Source of the DNA: Glaciihabitans sp. INWT7 | Lineage (GTDB): Bacteria; Actinomycetota; Actinomycetes; Actinomycetales; Microbacteriaceae | Length of the DNA stretch: 64,000 nucleotides | NCBI RefSeq assembly: GCF_014217685.1 | Contig: NZ_CP043653.1 | Span: 310,001 to 374,000 of the forward strand | Direction of reading: 5' to 3' | Shown here: positions 1 to 8,522 of the stretch, in pieces | Position numbering within the stretch: position 1 is the first letter of the stretch | Layout of the letters: each line of letters opens with the position of its first letter | Made by a program: the position numbers and the translations under genes | Notes under the pieces: generated by a model | Told to the model about the DNA's origin: nothing | Seen by the model: the letters and a program-made list of their open reading frames with translations, nothing else | Databases searched by the model: none

Positions 1-326
1 GAGGAGCCGCCGAGCTGGGCGGCGGGCAGGGTGAACGTCGGGGCTCCGTCATCCGGCACGCCGATGGCCGGGGCCGGCGGCGTGCCCGAACCCGGTGCGG
101 GCGGCAGGCCGATTTTCCCGGGGAGGGGCGCGACGGGGGCCGGACTCGGTCGAGGACCCTGGCTCGGTGCGGGAGACGGCTGTCCCGACCCGCACTGCAT
201 GAGCAGCGGGATGCACATGCCCGCGCCCGGCACCCGTGCCGCGCCGATTCCCGAGAGGGCGACCACGAGCACCGCCGCAATCAGAAGAGTCCCGGTCGTG
301 CACCGGCGCGACCGCCCCGCGTTCAG
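1..326 (-). CDS. Hypothetical exported/membrane protein, Pro-rich, partial (cut by window start)
   Basis: An open frame on the minus strand runs from the DUF6114 stop codon off the window edge. It encodes a short basic N-terminus, one hydrophobic segment (core LLIAAVLVVALSGIGAA), a stretch with two cysteines (CIPLLMQCGSG) and a Pro/Ala/Gly-rich linker. The last visible part (TFTLPAAQLGG) resembles a motif in the neighbouring DUF6230 protein (FQISASQLDG), so it may be a distant relative. No ATG, GTG or TTG lies in frame ahead of the hydrophobic segment. A CTG at 326 overlapping the upstream stop would give tight coupling, but the start is unresolved. It is probably the third gene of the DUF6230-DUF6114 operon. 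Function unknown. Confidence 0.5.
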   Translation of the reverse strand, partial: MNAGRSRRCTTGTLLIAAVLVVALSGIGAARVPGAGMCIPLLMQCGSGQPSPAPSQGPRPSPAPVAPLPGKIGLPPAPGSGTPPAPAIGVPDDGAPTFTLPAAQLGGS

Positions 327-745
327 GATCGACTCGCTTCGACGGGGGCCGCTTCCCTCACGACCGCGGCGGTCTCCGGGTTCTGGTGACGAGACTCCAG
401 CGGCATCCAGGCGACGATCAGGATGCCGCCGACCGCACCGAGGAGCATTCCGATGAAGAATCCGCCCAGGTTCACTCCGACTAGCGAGTAGATCGAGATG
501 GCGAGCACGAGCACACCGTAGAAGATGCGGTGCACCGGCATGACGGTCGCGAGGATTCCGAGCAACACCATCAGCAGCGGGATGATCGTGGCCTGCAATC
601 CCTCGATGCCCACCTGCACGTGGATCTTGCCCACGTCCAACTGCCCGGAGAAGAACATCTCCACCCCGGCGAGGGCGGCGAGCAGACCTCCCACGAAAGG
701 CCGGTTGCGTCGCCAGGCCGAGAATGCGGTGCGACGGGCGGTCAC
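323..745 (-). CDS. DUF6114 family integral membrane protein
   Basis: 140 aa, function unknown. Hydrophobic segments lie at about residues 18-33, 48-71, 74-92 and 94-113, with a basic N-terminus (TARRTAFSAWRRNRP) and a polar C-terminal tail. This matches actinobacterial DUF6114 membrane proteins, which usually lie beside a DUF6230 gene. The GTG start at 745 shares one base with the stop of the upstream DUF6230 gene (TAGTG), which implies translational coupling and supports this start. The longer open frame upstream is antisense-like shadow sequence in the DUF6230 gene. Confidence 0.75.
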   Translation of the reverse strand: MTARRTAFSAWRRNRPFVGGLLAALAGVEMFFSGQLDVGKIHVQVGIEGLQATIIPLLMVLLGILATVMPVHRIFYGVLVLAISIYSLVGVNLGGFFIGMLLGAVGGILIVAWMPLESRHQNPETAAVVREAAPVEASRS

Positions 746-1341
746 TAGAAGCACCCCTTGGTGCCATCCGTGAGCTGGAGATGCATGCCGGTGAGGGTGA
801 AGACCGAGGCCTGGGTCGACCACGCGGTCTGCTGCAGCCCGACGATCTTGAGGGAGTCGGCATCCTGCGCGAAGTCTCCCGCCGTTCCCTTGTGGCTGGT
901 CTTCACGGTCGAGGCATCCACCCCGATGCGGATGTTGTTGAAGGTGGAGTCGCCCTTGAGGTCGGTCATGCCGATCTGGAGGTCGGTCGCCGTTGCCGGC
1001 TTCCCGCCGCCACCGGCGGTGATGAGCAGTCCGACCTTGCCGAGCGGGGTGTCGGTCACGACGGACTGGCACAGATCCGCGAGGTTGGCGGAGGCGATGT
1101 TGGCGATGGCCACCTGGTGGGGCTTGCCGGCGGTGTCGTTGGCGACCCCCGCGTACTGGGAGAACCCGGTGCCGTCCAACTGGGAGGCGCTGATCTGGAA
1201 CTGGCTGCCGGAGACGGCGAAGGACACCGGCACCGCGCCGTTGGCCACTCCGCCCATCAGCACGGTGGCGACGACGGCCACCGGCACCGCCGCGAGCACG
1301 ATGCGACCGGCGTGCGTGCCTGTGAGGCTTCGGATGTTCAT
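745..1341 (-). CDS. DUF6230 family exported protein
   Basis: 198 aa. The N-terminus has basic residues followed by one hydrophobic segment (about 15-36, IVLAAVPVAVVATVLMGGVA), so it is exported or anchored with the rest outside. The body has the SASQLDGTGFSQYAG motif typical of DUF6230 and ends in a Cys (GTKGCF). A clear AAGGAGG lies 5 bases before the ATG and fixes the start. It is first in a three-gene operon with DUF6114 and the partial gene. Members occur widely in actinobacteria and no biochemical role is established. The upstream 129 bases to the next gene should hold its promoter; no convincing hexamers were picked. Confidence 0.75.
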   Translation of the reverse strand: MNIRSLTGTHAGRIVLAAVPVAVVATVLMGGVANGAVPVSFAVSGSQFQISASQLDGTGFSQYAGVANDTAGKPHQVAIANIASANLADLCQSVVTDTPLGKVGLLITAGGGGKPATATDLQIGMTDLKGDSTFNNIRIGVDASTVKTSHKGTAGDFAQDADSLKIVGLQQTAWSTQASVFTLTGMHLQLTDGTKGCF

Positions 1342-1470
1342 AGATCCTCCTTGATCCAGACCACATGACAGATGTGATCGCTATAGGAAGAGCGACGCGA
1401 GGGCGGCGCAACTATGACGCGGATCCGCGAAAGTATTCTGCGGATGTCCCGGAACCGGCATCCGCAGGGG

Positions 1471-2790
1471 TCAGAAGTCGAGCAGGTTGCCCCGCGCACC
1501 GCCCGTGCCGTATTCGCGGCGCAGCACCCCTCGCTTGCGCAGTTCCGGCACCAGGAGATCGAGGTATCCGTGAACGGTCACCGGGTGGAGGTCGCCCGAG
1601 AAGATGAAGCCGTCGTTGTCGGCGTCGTCCCCGAGAGCTTGGATGAAGTCCGCGACCTGCTCGAGGGTGCCGACGAATCCGGTGCCGTCGGCGATACGCC
1701 CCTTGCGGGCCTTGCGCGCCGCGAGGTCGCGGAGGGTCTGAGTCTCGAAGCTTTCCGAGCCTCCGAGCAGACCCTTGATCGTGCCCTGGGAGACGTGCTG
1801 TCCGAAGACCGAGATGTCCAGTGGCTTGTCGAGATCGAGGATGGTGAGGTCCGTCTCGAGGTCGCTCGACTGACCGGCGATCACGGCTCGCACTTCGGCA
1901 TCGGAAGGATGCAGCGAGGCCGCGACCACGCGATCCACCTCCTCCTGGCTCGCCACGATCTCCGGCTTGAAGACGAACAGGATCTTGATGTCTTCGGCCC
2001 GGCGGCCGCGCGCGACGGCGGCCTCGTGCACCTTTGCACGGTAGGCGCGCACACTCTCGACGGTGAGCGGGGCGAGGGCGAGCTGCACGTCGGAGTTGCC
2101 CCCGGCGAAGGACAGCCCGCGTCCGGAGCCGCCGGGGGAGACGATGAGCGGATCGCCCGCGTCGAACGGCACGGCGTTGAGGGGCCCGTCAAGGGTGAAG
2201 TACTCACCCTCGTGGTGGAAGGCATCGATGTGGCTGGCATCGGCAAAGCGCCCGGTCGCGGCATCCTCGACGAGGGCACCCTCGTCCCAGCTGTGCCAGA
2301 GGCGGCGCACGACGGTGAGCCACTCCTCGGCCCGATCGTAGGCACCGTCATGAGACAGTTCCTCCAGACCGAAGTGCCGCGCGCTCTTCACGTCGGTGAC
2401 CAGGTTGATGCCGAACCGGCTGTCGCTGAGGTGCTGGAGGGTGGCGAACTGTCGAGCGGCGAGATAGGGCGGATAGGCCCCGGCGTTGATGGTCGGCGCG
2501 ATCCCGATGTGCGAGCTCGCCTCGAAGAGATAGGGAGTCAGCAGCAGCGGATCGAGCTTCGGTCCGCCGTAGGCCGCACGCACGCGCAGGTCGAGCGTCT
2601 CCGGGGAGCCGAGGGAGAGGGCATCCTCGATGATCAGCAGGTCGAGCCCGGCCTGCTCGAGCTCGCGGACGGACTGCTGGTAGAGCTTCGGCGAGGTCCA
2701 CCGATATTTCCACTGGTAATCCGGGCGGCCCCACCCCTGTGGTCCGAAGCCGCGGCCGAAGAACCAGCCGAAGTGTTGGAGTCGCGTCAT
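1471..2790 (-). CDS. NtaA/SnaA/DszA-family FMN-dependent monooxygenase
   Basis: 439 aa, the usual size for this branch of the bacterial luciferase-like (LLM) superfamily, which uses FMNH2 from a partner reductase to oxidise organosulfur or amine compounds. Family features are the N-terminal HFGWFFGRGFGPQGWG, the WRL-type region at about 170-200 and a C-terminal DGFIFSGDLHPVTVHGYLDLLVPEL block. Two ATGs are possible (2799 and 2790). GGGAG directly abuts the first but lies 9 bases before the second, so 2790 is preferred. It is divergent from an O-acetylhomoserine sulfhydrylase, which suggests sulfur scavenging: this enzyme releases sulfur and the neighbour assimilates it. The substrate cannot be told from sequence. 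Confidence 0.85.
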   Translation of the reverse strand: MTRLQHFGWFFGRGFGPQGWGRPDYQWKYRWTSPKLYQQSVRELEQAGLDLLIIEDALSLGSPETLDLRVRAAYGGPKLDPLLLTPYLFEASSHIGIAPTINAGAYPPYLAARQFATLQHLSDSRFGINLVTDVKSARHFGLEELSHDGAYDRAEEWLTVVRRLWHSWDEGALVEDAATGRFADASHIDAFHHEGEYFTLDGPLNAVPFDAGDPLIVSPGGSGRGLSFAGGNSDVQLALAPLTVESVRAYRAKVHEAAVARGRRAEDIKILFVFKPEIVASQEEVDRVVAASLHPSDAEVRAVIAGQSSDLETDLTILDLDKPLDISVFGQHVSQGTIKGLLGGSESFETQTLRDLAARKARKGRIADGTGFVGTLEQVADFIQALGDDADNDGFIFSGDLHPVTVHGYLDLLVPELRKRGVLRREYGTGGARGNLLDF

Positions 2791-2941
2791 GGTGTTCATC
2801 TCCCTGTGAGGCCGGCGTGTGCTCCTCGACCCTAGGTCGATCCCGGTGGAGGGCGGCGGAATGTGTCGCCGTGTGAAGAGGCGGATTGTCCGCTCGCCCT
2901 CCCCGCCGTAGCGTGGGCCGCGCACCCAGAGGAGAAACGCC
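2791..2941. promoter_or_regulatory. Divergent promoter region, monooxygenase / OAH sulfhydrylase
   Basis: These 151 bases separate two divergent sulfur-metabolism genes and must carry both promoters. The rightward gene has AGGAG at about 2931-2935 before its GTG. No clear palindrome or riboswitch was identified. Co-regulation by sulfur supply is inferred from context only. Confidence 0.4.
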
Positions 2942-4282
2942 GTGACATCCACCCCCTTGCCCTTCGGCAGCGAGCACTTCGGTTTCGACACCGACCAGGT
3001 GCATGCCGGTGAGCAGATCGGTGACGGGCACGGCGCTCGGGTCACCCCGATCTACCTCACGGCAGGGTTCGTCTTCGACTCCTTCGACCATGCGCGCGAC
3101 CGCTTCGCCGGCCACGACGGAGCCTGGACCTATTCGCGCGTGGGTAACCCGACGAACGTCGTGGTCGAGGATCGGCTTACCGCTCTCGAGCACGGCGTCG
3201 GATCGCTACTGGTCGGAAGCGGTCAGGCCGCGCTCACGGTCGCTATGCTCGCCATCCTCAAGTCCGGAGATCATTTCCTCGCCACCCAGAGCCTCTACGA
3301 GGGCACCAAGACGCTCTTCCGCGAGAACTTCGTGCGGTTCGGAATAGAGGTCGAGTTCGTCGATGATCCCCACGATCTCGCCGAATGGCAGCGTCGACTG
3401 CGGCCGACCACGCGCGCGGTCTTCGCCGAATCGATCCCCAACCCCAAGAACGACCTGATCGATTTCGACCTCGTCGCGGGCTTCGCCCGGGATGCCGGGG
3501 TGCCGTTCATCGTCGACAGCACGGCGGCCACGCCGTATCTGCTTCGCCCTCTCGACCATGGCGCCTCGGTGGTGGTGCACTCCGCAAGCAAGTTCCTCAG
3601 CGGCCACGGCGCCTCCCTTGCCGGGGTCATCGTCGACGGTGGCAGCTTCGACTGGGCCCGGTATCCGCAGAAGTTCCCGCAGTTCTCGGCGCCTCTCGCG
3701 GGTGATGAGAGCGACTCGATGGTGTCCCGCTTCGGCCCGAGGGCATTCATCGAATACGCCCGCACCGTGATCGCGGCCCGGCTCGGCCCGGTTCTGTCGC
3801 CCGTCAACGCGTTCCTTCTGCTCCAGGGACTCGAGACCCTCTCGTTGCGCGTGGAGCGTCATTCGCGCAACGCGCTCGCCGTGGCCGAATGGCTCGAGCA
3901 ACAGCCCGAGGTGGAGTCCGTCGACTATCCCGGTCTCGCCTCCAGCCCGCACCGCGCGCTCGCCGAGCGCTATCTGCCGCGCGGGGCCGGATCCGTCTTC
4001 GGATTCACCCTCACCGGCGGCCTCGACGATGCCCGCACGCTCATCGACTCCGTCGAGCTCTTCAGCCGGATGACCCACATGGGGGATGTGCGCTCGATGA
4101 TCCTGCATCCGGGTACGACTTCGCACGCGCAGGTCTCCGCGGCCGACCGGGCACGCTTCGGTATCGACGACGGACTGGTGCGCCTCTCGGTGGGTATCGA
4201 GGATGAAGCGGACCTGATCGCAGACCTCGACCGGGCCTTCGTCGCGTTGCGGACCGCCCGCGTGCTCGCCGACGTCGGCTGA
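2942..4282 (+). CDS. O-acetylhomoserine sulfhydrylase / Cys-Met metabolism PLP enzyme
   Basis: 446 aa. PLP fold type I, Cys/Met metabolism family: it would condense O-acetylhomoserine with sulfide (or methanethiol) to give homocysteine or methionine. The Schiff-base lysine is K217 in SASKFLSGHG. The N-terminal FGFDTDQVHAG and the C-terminal SRMTHMGDVRSMILHPGTTSH with LVRLSVGIED are typical of the long O-acetylhomoserine aminocarboxypropyltransferase branch, which exceeds 420 aa; cystathionine gamma-synthases are near 385 aa. The GTG start follows AGGAG by 6 bases. A separate cystathionine gamma-synthase lies at 44181, so this gene gives a direct sulfhydrylation route beside transsulfuration. 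A cystathionine lyase-like activity cannot be excluded. Confidence 0.85.
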   Translation: MTSTPLPFGSEHFGFDTDQVHAGEQIGDGHGARVTPIYLTAGFVFDSFDHARDRFAGHDGAWTYSRVGNPTNVVVEDRLTALEHGVGSLLVGSGQAALTVAMLAILKSGDHFLATQSLYEGTKTLFRENFVRFGIEVEFVDDPHDLAEWQRRLRPTTRAVFAESIPNPKNDLIDFDLVAGFARDAGVPFIVDSTAATPYLLRPLDHGASVVVHSASKFLSGHGASLAGVIVDGGSFDWARYPQKFPQFSAPLAGDESDSMVSRFGPRAFIEYARTVIAARLGPVLSPVNAFLLLQGLETLSLRVERHSRNALAVAEWLEQQPEVESVDYPGLASSPHRALAERYLPRGAGSVFGFTLTGGLDDARTLIDSVELFSRMTHMGDVRSMILHPGTTSHAQVSAADRARFGIDDGLVRLSVGIEDEADLIADLDRAFVALRTARVLADVG

Positions 4283-4360
4283 GCCGCACCTCGGCTGTGG
4301 CGCCGGGAATCCGGGCCGCCACGACCGATCGGCCGAGTCCGATCCCTCCCGGGAAGGCGC

Positions 4361-5392
4361 TTAGCGCGCGCGCAGACGCGGCGCGAGGTCCCGCTCGAAC
4401 GACTCGAGGAAACGGGCCTGGTCGTGACCCGGTGCATGGAACACCAGATGATTGAAGCCGGCGTCGATGTACTCGCCGATCTTCGCGGTCGTTTCATCGG
4501 GGTCGGAGCCCACGATCCAGCGCGTGGCGACCTGCTCGATCGGCAGGGCGTCGGCCGCCTTCTCCATCTCGATCGGGTCGGTCAGGTCGTGCTTCTGTTC
4601 CGCCGAGAGCGACAGCGGCGCCCAGAAGCGGGTGTTCTCGAGCGCGAGGTCGGGATCGGTGTCGTACGAGAGCTTGATCTCGATCATGTGGTCGATCGCC
4701 GCGACATCCCTCCCCGCCTTCTCGGCGCCCGCAGCAACGGCGGGGATCAGCTTCTCGGTGTACAGGTCCATCCCCTTGCCTGAGGTGCAGATGAAACCGT
4801 CTCCCGCGCGACCGGCGTAGCCGGCCACCACCGGACCGCCCGCAGCGATATAGACCGGGATGCCGCCCTCCGGCCGGTCGTAGATGCTCGCGTCGTGCGT
4901 GGAGTAGTACTCGCCCTCGAAGTTGACGCGGTCGCCGGTCCACAGCTCACGCATGAGGGAAACCGCCTCGCGCAGCCGGGCGTACCGTTCCTTGAACTCG
5001 GGCCAGTCCTGCTCGCCGGCTCCGCGAAAGCCCGTGGCCACCTCGTTGAGTGCCTCGCCCGTTCCGACGCCGATCATGATCCGCCCCGGGTAGAGGCAGC
5101 CGAGAGTCGCGAAGGCCTGAGCAAGCACGGCGGGGTTGTACCGGAACGTCGGGGTCATCACCGAGGTGCCGATCTGGATGGTCGAGGTCCGTTCGCCGAC
5201 GGCCGCCATCCAGGCAAGAGAGAACGGGGCGTGCCCGCCGGTGTGCCGCCAGGGCTGAAAGTGGTCGCTGACCGCCACGCTCTCGAAGCCGTGGGCTTCC
5301 GCGGCGACCGCGATCTCCACGAGCTCCCGCGGCGCGAACTGCTCCGCGGATGCCTTGTAGCCGAGTTTCAATGGCAGGGTGGGTGCAGACAT
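4361..5392 (-). CDS. fgd: F420-dependent glucose-6-phosphate dehydrogenase
   Basis: 343 aa. Oxidises glucose-6-phosphate to 6-phosphogluconolactone while reducing coenzyme F420. The protein matches the mycobacterial Fgd1 family nearly throughout: [19 protein letters not shown] at the N-terminus, [18 protein letters not shown] (active-site His and Trp), [39 protein letters not shown], and [21 protein letters not shown] near the C-terminus. The ATG at 5392 aligns with the family start and has AGGA about 10 bases upstream. It implies that the organism makes F420 and has reductases that use F420H2. It is divergent from an MBL-fold hydrolase, with a 131-base gap for the promoters. Confidence 0.92.
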   Translation of the reverse strand: MSAPTLPLKLGYKASAEQFAPRELVEIAVAAEAHGFESVAVSDHFQPWRHTGGHAPFSLAWMAAVGERTSTIQIGTSVMTPTFRYNPAVLAQAFATLGCLYPGRIMIGVGTGEALNEVATGFRGAGEQDWPEFKERYARLREAVSLMRELWTGDRVNFEGEYYSTHDASIYDRPEGGIPVYIAAGGPVVAGYAGRAGDGFICTSGKGMDLYTEKLIPAVAAGAEKAGRDVAAIDHMIEIKLSYDTDPDLALENTRFWAPLSLSAEQKHDLTDPIEMEKAADALPIEQVATRWIVGSDPDETTAKIGEYIDAGFNHLVFHAPGHDQARFLESFERDLAPRLRAR

Positions 5393-5523
5393 GGGGCTCG
5401 ATTCCTGGGGGTGATGAGGTATCCCTCCATTCTGGTCGTGGCGGCGGTGAGTAAACACCGGGAATCCCCGCCGGACGTATCGTTTCTTTCGGGGGTGTTC
5501 GCCTCCCCGGCCGGAAGGGCCCC

Positions 5524-6516
5524 ATGCATCCCACCAGTCCTGCCCAGTTCGAGGCGTCGCGCTCCCGCACGATCCCGCAGCCGGAGCTGGTACGCGATGA
5601 TGTCTGGGCGCTGGCCCAGCAGATGCCCGGCGGCTATCTGCCCTATTCCCTGCTCTACGTGCTGCGGGACGCCGATGGCGCATTCCACGTGATCGATCCG
5701 GGCTGGGATTCGCCGCAGAACTGGTCGACCCTCTGCGAGGTGCTCGCCGGCCTCGGCGCCTCTGTGGCGGACGTGCGCTCCATCACCTCCACGCATCTGC
5801 ACCCCGACCACATCGGCCTGGCGCAGCGACTTCGCCAGGCATCCGGTGCCCCGCTCCAGCTGCACGAGACGGAGGCTGCCGCCACCGGTTCTCCCTTCGA
5901 CGGCCCCGGAAACGCGGATGCGGTCGAGCTGCAGCTCGATGCCTGGGGCGTGCCCGAGCACCGCCGCGCCGAGATCCTGCGCATCACCGCCCAGGCCTCG
6001 GGCTTCGTGCCGCCCGCCGCGGACCGCACCCTCGTCGACGGCGAGCGGCTCGACATCCCCGGCTTCGACCTGCGCGGCATGCTGACACCCGGCCACACCT
6101 CCGGGCACCTGTGTCTTCGTGAAGACGGGCGATCACTGCTGTTCACCGGTGATCACCTCCTGCCGATGATGTACGCCGGGCTCGGCCTCGGCGCCCCGAG
6201 CGCCACCAATCCCCTCGCAGATTATCTGGCCAGCCTCGATCGGGTGCGCGAGTACCCCGGATATGAGGTGCTGCCGGGCCATGGCTACCGCTTCGCCGGG
6301 GTGGCCGAGCGGGCGACGGAGACCGCCGAACATCACCGACGCCGGTCGCGAGAGGTCGCGGCGGTGCTCGAGGATGCCCCGGACTCCAGCACCTGGCAGA
6401 TCGCCTCGTCCCTCACCTGGTCGGCGGGCTGGCCCGGGCTCGTGGACTTCCTGCTCTACTCGGCCCTCGCCCAGACCGAGATGCACCGGGACTACCTCGC
6501 GGGCGCGGCCCGCTGA
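5524..6516 (+). CDS. MBL-fold metallo-hydrolase
   Basis: 330 aa. The metallo-beta-lactamase fold has the signature [13 protein letters not shown] with H91, H93, D95 and H96 as metal ligands; further ligands come from TPGHTSGHL (about 193) and LPGHG (about 257). A C-terminal helical extension (about 265-330) with HHRRRSREV resembles the dimerising tail of lactonase-like and glyoxalase II-like members. GGAAGGG precedes the ATG. The substrate is unknown; a thioester or lactone hydrolase is plausible. It is divergent from fgd and convergent with the esterase gene, leaving an 10-base gap. Confidence 0.8.
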   Translation: MHPTSPAQFEASRSRTIPQPELVRDDVWALAQQMPGGYLPYSLLYVLRDADGAFHVIDPGWDSPQNWSTLCEVLAGLGASVADVRSITSTHLHPDHIGLAQRLRQASGAPLQLHETEAAATGSPFDGPGNADAVELQLDAWGVPEHRRAEILRITAQASGFVPPAADRTLVDGERLDIPGFDLRGMLTPGHTSGHLCLREDGRSLLFTGDHLLPMMYAGLGLGAPSATNPLADYLASLDRVREYPGYEVLPGHGYRFAGVAERATETAEHHRRRSREVAAVLEDAPDSSTWQIASSLTWSAGWPGLVDFLLYSALAQTEMHRDYLAGAAR

Positions 6517-6526
6517 GCGATCAGGA

Positions 6527-7480
6527 TCACGCGGTCAGGATGTGCAGGGCCGCAAGCTCATCCTCGATCTGGCCACCCTCATGGGCGTTGAACGGCCAGA
6601 CCTCGATCTGCTTCTCGCCCCGGTACGCGTTGAAGGCTCCGAACACGGTGGACGGCGGGCAGGTCGTGTCCATCAGGGCGGTCGAGAATCGGGCCGGAGC
6701 GCTAGCGCGTCGGGCGAAATTGACGCCGTCGAAGTAACCGAGCGTGTTCTGCACGGCCCCGGCTTTCGCGCGATGCACGGCGAGGTAGCGGCCGATCTCC
6801 CGGTAGGGATCGCTGTCGGTGATCGTGATGGCGCGCGGGAAGTCGCAGAGGAACGGCACGAACGGAAAGACCGCGCGCAGGCCGTCGACCAGGCCGGCGA
6901 CGGCGAGGGCGAGCCCGCCGCCCTGGCTGAATCCGAGCACCGAGATCCGGTCGGCGTCGATCGCCGGAAGGGATCGGGCGGCGTCGATCGCCCGCACGGC
7001 ATCCGTGATCACGCGGCGGTAGTAGTAGGTCTCCGGCGATTCGATTCCGCGCGTCATGAACCCGGGGCTGCTGGGCGCCGAGCCCTGAGGGTCCGCCGTG
7101 TCGCCGGGACTCCAGATGGACCCTTGCCCGCGGGTGTCCATCTGCAGGTGCGCGAATCCGGCCGACGACCAGAACAGGTTCTCGACGGCATGACCGCGAC
7201 CGCCGCCATACCCGACGAACTCCACCAGGGCGGGAAGTGGCTGCGAAATGCCGACGGGTAGACGCAGCCACGCGTGCACCCGGTGCCCACCGTATCCGGC
7301 GAAGCTCACATCGAAGACCTCGACGGTGCGCAACCCCGAATCGACGGGTGACACGGTCACTGCGAGATCGAACCCGCGCGACTCGGCGAGGGTCGTTTCC
7401 CAGAACGCATCGAAATCCGGCGGGTCGACCTGGCTGCTCTCGTAGGACCGCAGCTGGGCTTCGGGCAGATCCGTGAACAT
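6527..7480 (-). CDS. Acetylxylan esterase / cephalosporin-C deacetylase (AXE1 family)
   Basis: 317 aa, the typical size for carbohydrate esterase family 7. The nucleophile is S185 in VLGFSQGGG; the Asp and His of the triad are probably in LMDTTCPPSTVF (about 271) and FNAHEGG (about 300). The family motifs RGQG (in DTRGQGSIW) and GFMTRGI are present. These enzymes remove acetyl groups from short xylo-oligosaccharides and other small esters in the cytoplasm, and no signal peptide is visible. AAGGA lies before the ATG. The role fits plant-polysaccharide use, like the arabinose genes at the other end of the window, but the two are not linked in an operon. Confidence 0.87.
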   Translation of the reverse strand: MFTDLPEAQLRSYESSQVDPPDFDAFWETTLAESRGFDLAVTVSPVDSGLRTVEVFDVSFAGYGGHRVHAWLRLPVGISQPLPALVEFVGYGGGRGHAVENLFWSSAGFAHLQMDTRGQGSIWSPGDTADPQGSAPSSPGFMTRGIESPETYYYRRVITDAVRAIDAARSLPAIDADRISVLGFSQGGGLALAVAGLVDGLRAVFPFVPFLCDFPRAITITDSDPYREIGRYLAVHRAKAGAVQNTLGYFDGVNFARRASAPARFSTALMDTTCPPSTVFGAFNAYRGEKQIEVWPFNAHEGGQIEDELAALHILTA

Positions 7481-7517
7481 CGTCGTCCTTCGAGAAAGTG
7501 CGGGGCCGTGACCGGTT

Positions 7518-8147
7518 CTAGACAGTCAGGCGGATGAAGAGGGGCGAGCCCCACAGGCTGCCCACGTGCTCCACGTAGCGGCCAGGGCGCGGCGAGTTGT
7601 ACATGCCACCGGCTCCGTCGTAGATGCCCACGTGCTGGCCGGGCCAATAGACGAGGTCGCCGGCGACGGCATCCGCCTTACTGATGCTCACTCCGAGGCG
7701 GGCCTGGTGGTCGGCTCCGCGCGGCAGGCTGATGCCGAATCCGGCGAAGACATACTGGGTGAATCCGTCGCACGAGAAGCTGGTCTGCGGGCTGTTGCCG
7801 GTGCCGTAGGGCACGACTCCCACGAACTGGGCCGCGTAGGCGAGAACCGCCGCTCCGCTGTAGGAGGGGGCCGGCGGGTTCACGGTCACCCCGGCGAAGC
7901 GGTTTGCAACCGGAGCCTTACCGGCCGCGGCGACGATCACGACGGGGGGAGGCTTGGTCACCGAGTACCCGTCGCGGGAGGGGGCGATGAGCGCCACAGA
8001 AGTGACGACCGAGGCCGTCTGGACCGTTGCCGGGGGGCCGGTGACGGCGGCCGCGGAGCCGACGACGGCATACGCGGGGATGGCTACGGTCGCGATGAGA
8101 GCGCCCGCAGCCACAAGGGCGCCGAGCTTCGCGGCGTAAGAAGTCAT
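7518..8147 (-). CDS. Secreted NlpC/P60 (C40) cell-wall peptidase
   Basis: 209 aa. A signal peptide covers about residues 1-27 (LGALVAAGALIATVAIPAYA). A low-complexity linker contains RDGYSVTKPPP (58-68), then the catalytic NlpC/P60 domain runs from about 95 to the end. Catalytic Cys126 sits in SFSCDGFTQYVF and His172 in GQHVGIYDGAG. The family cleaves D-Glu–diamino-acid bonds in peptidoglycan stems. The RDGYxVTxPPP linker recurs in the M23 peptidase at 10602. It is a single gene with its own promoter region; Shine-Dalgarno pairing is weak (TCGGG before ATG). Confidence 0.88.
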   Translation of the reverse strand: MTSYAAKLGALVAAGALIATVAIPAYAVVGSAAAVTGPPATVQTASVVTSVALIAPSRDGYSVTKPPPVVIVAAAGKAPVANRFAGVTVNPPAPSYSGAAVLAYAAQFVGVVPYGTGNSPQTSFSCDGFTQYVFAGFGISLPRGADHQARLGVSISKADAVAGDLVYWPGQHVGIYDGAGGMYNSPRPGRYVEHVGSLWGSPLFIRLTV

Positions 8148-8289
8148 CCCGACAGGCTAGCCCACGCCCTCCCAAAAGTCTCATTCTGGTAACGAGACAC
8201 ACGCGAACTGGGGCGTTCGGGCCGTGTTTCGGGGGTGATCAGACCGGTGCGCCTCACTTTGTTCAAGAAATATCGCGACACGCCGAAAA

Positions 8290-8335
8290 CACTAGATGTA
8301 GTGGAATGACAGGAGTGTCATTCCGGTTATATAGT
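8290..8335 (+). promoter_or_regulatory. Promoter with two tandem inverted repeats (putative operators) for the 27-aa peptide gene
   Basis: Two palindromes with 4-base spacers lie back to back: CACTA-gatg-TAGTG (8290-8303) and GGAATGACA-ggag-TGTCATTCC (8303-8324, 9-bp perfect arms). ATGACA in the second left arm (8306-8311) can act as a -35 box, with TATATA (8328) or TATAGT (8330) as -10 at 16 or 18 bases. An operator inside the promoter would allow tight repression. The same palindromes could instead form an RNA or DNA hairpin. The assignment is from sequence pattern only. Confidence 0.5.
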
Positions 8336-8424
8336 AAGAACCCACGACGGCACCGATAGTGAACAAGCGGTGACGGAGTACCAAACTTTCCGCACTTTCC
8401 ACCCATCAGCTTCAGGAGGCTCCC

Positions 8425-8508
8425 ATGGACAACGACAACAGCTTCATCGGCGGATACGCAGTACCGGTCGACCCGATGGACGACCTGCAGTGCGACAGCT
8501 GCCAGTAA
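8425..8508 (+). CDS. 27-residue peptide with C-terminal CxxC (orphan small gene)
   Basis: A 27-codon ORF starts with MDNDNSFIGGYAVP and ends DDLQCDSCQ. A near-perfect AGGAGG (8414-8419) lies 5 bases before the ATG. A putative regulated promoter is 90 bases upstream and a rho-independent terminator begins 15 bases after the stop. The unit is therefore self-contained and looks well expressed. The peptide is acidic with no hydrophobic segment, and both cysteines are in the last five residues. No modification enzyme, exporter or regulator lies nearby. It could be a metal- or thiol-reactive microprotein, a RiPP-like precursor with maturases elsewhere, or a Cys-codon leader peptide. I do not recognise the family. 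Confidence 0.6.
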   Translation: MDNDNSFIGGYAVPVDPMDDLQCDSCQ

Positions 8509-8522
8509 GTCTCGATACAGCA

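Noticed and set aside
7997-8260. c-di-AMP (ydaO-type) riboswitch upstream of the NlpC/P60 gene
   Set aside because: Such riboswitches often precede wall hydrolases in actinobacteria, but the upstream sequence shows none of the conserved junction pattern and the leader is too short.
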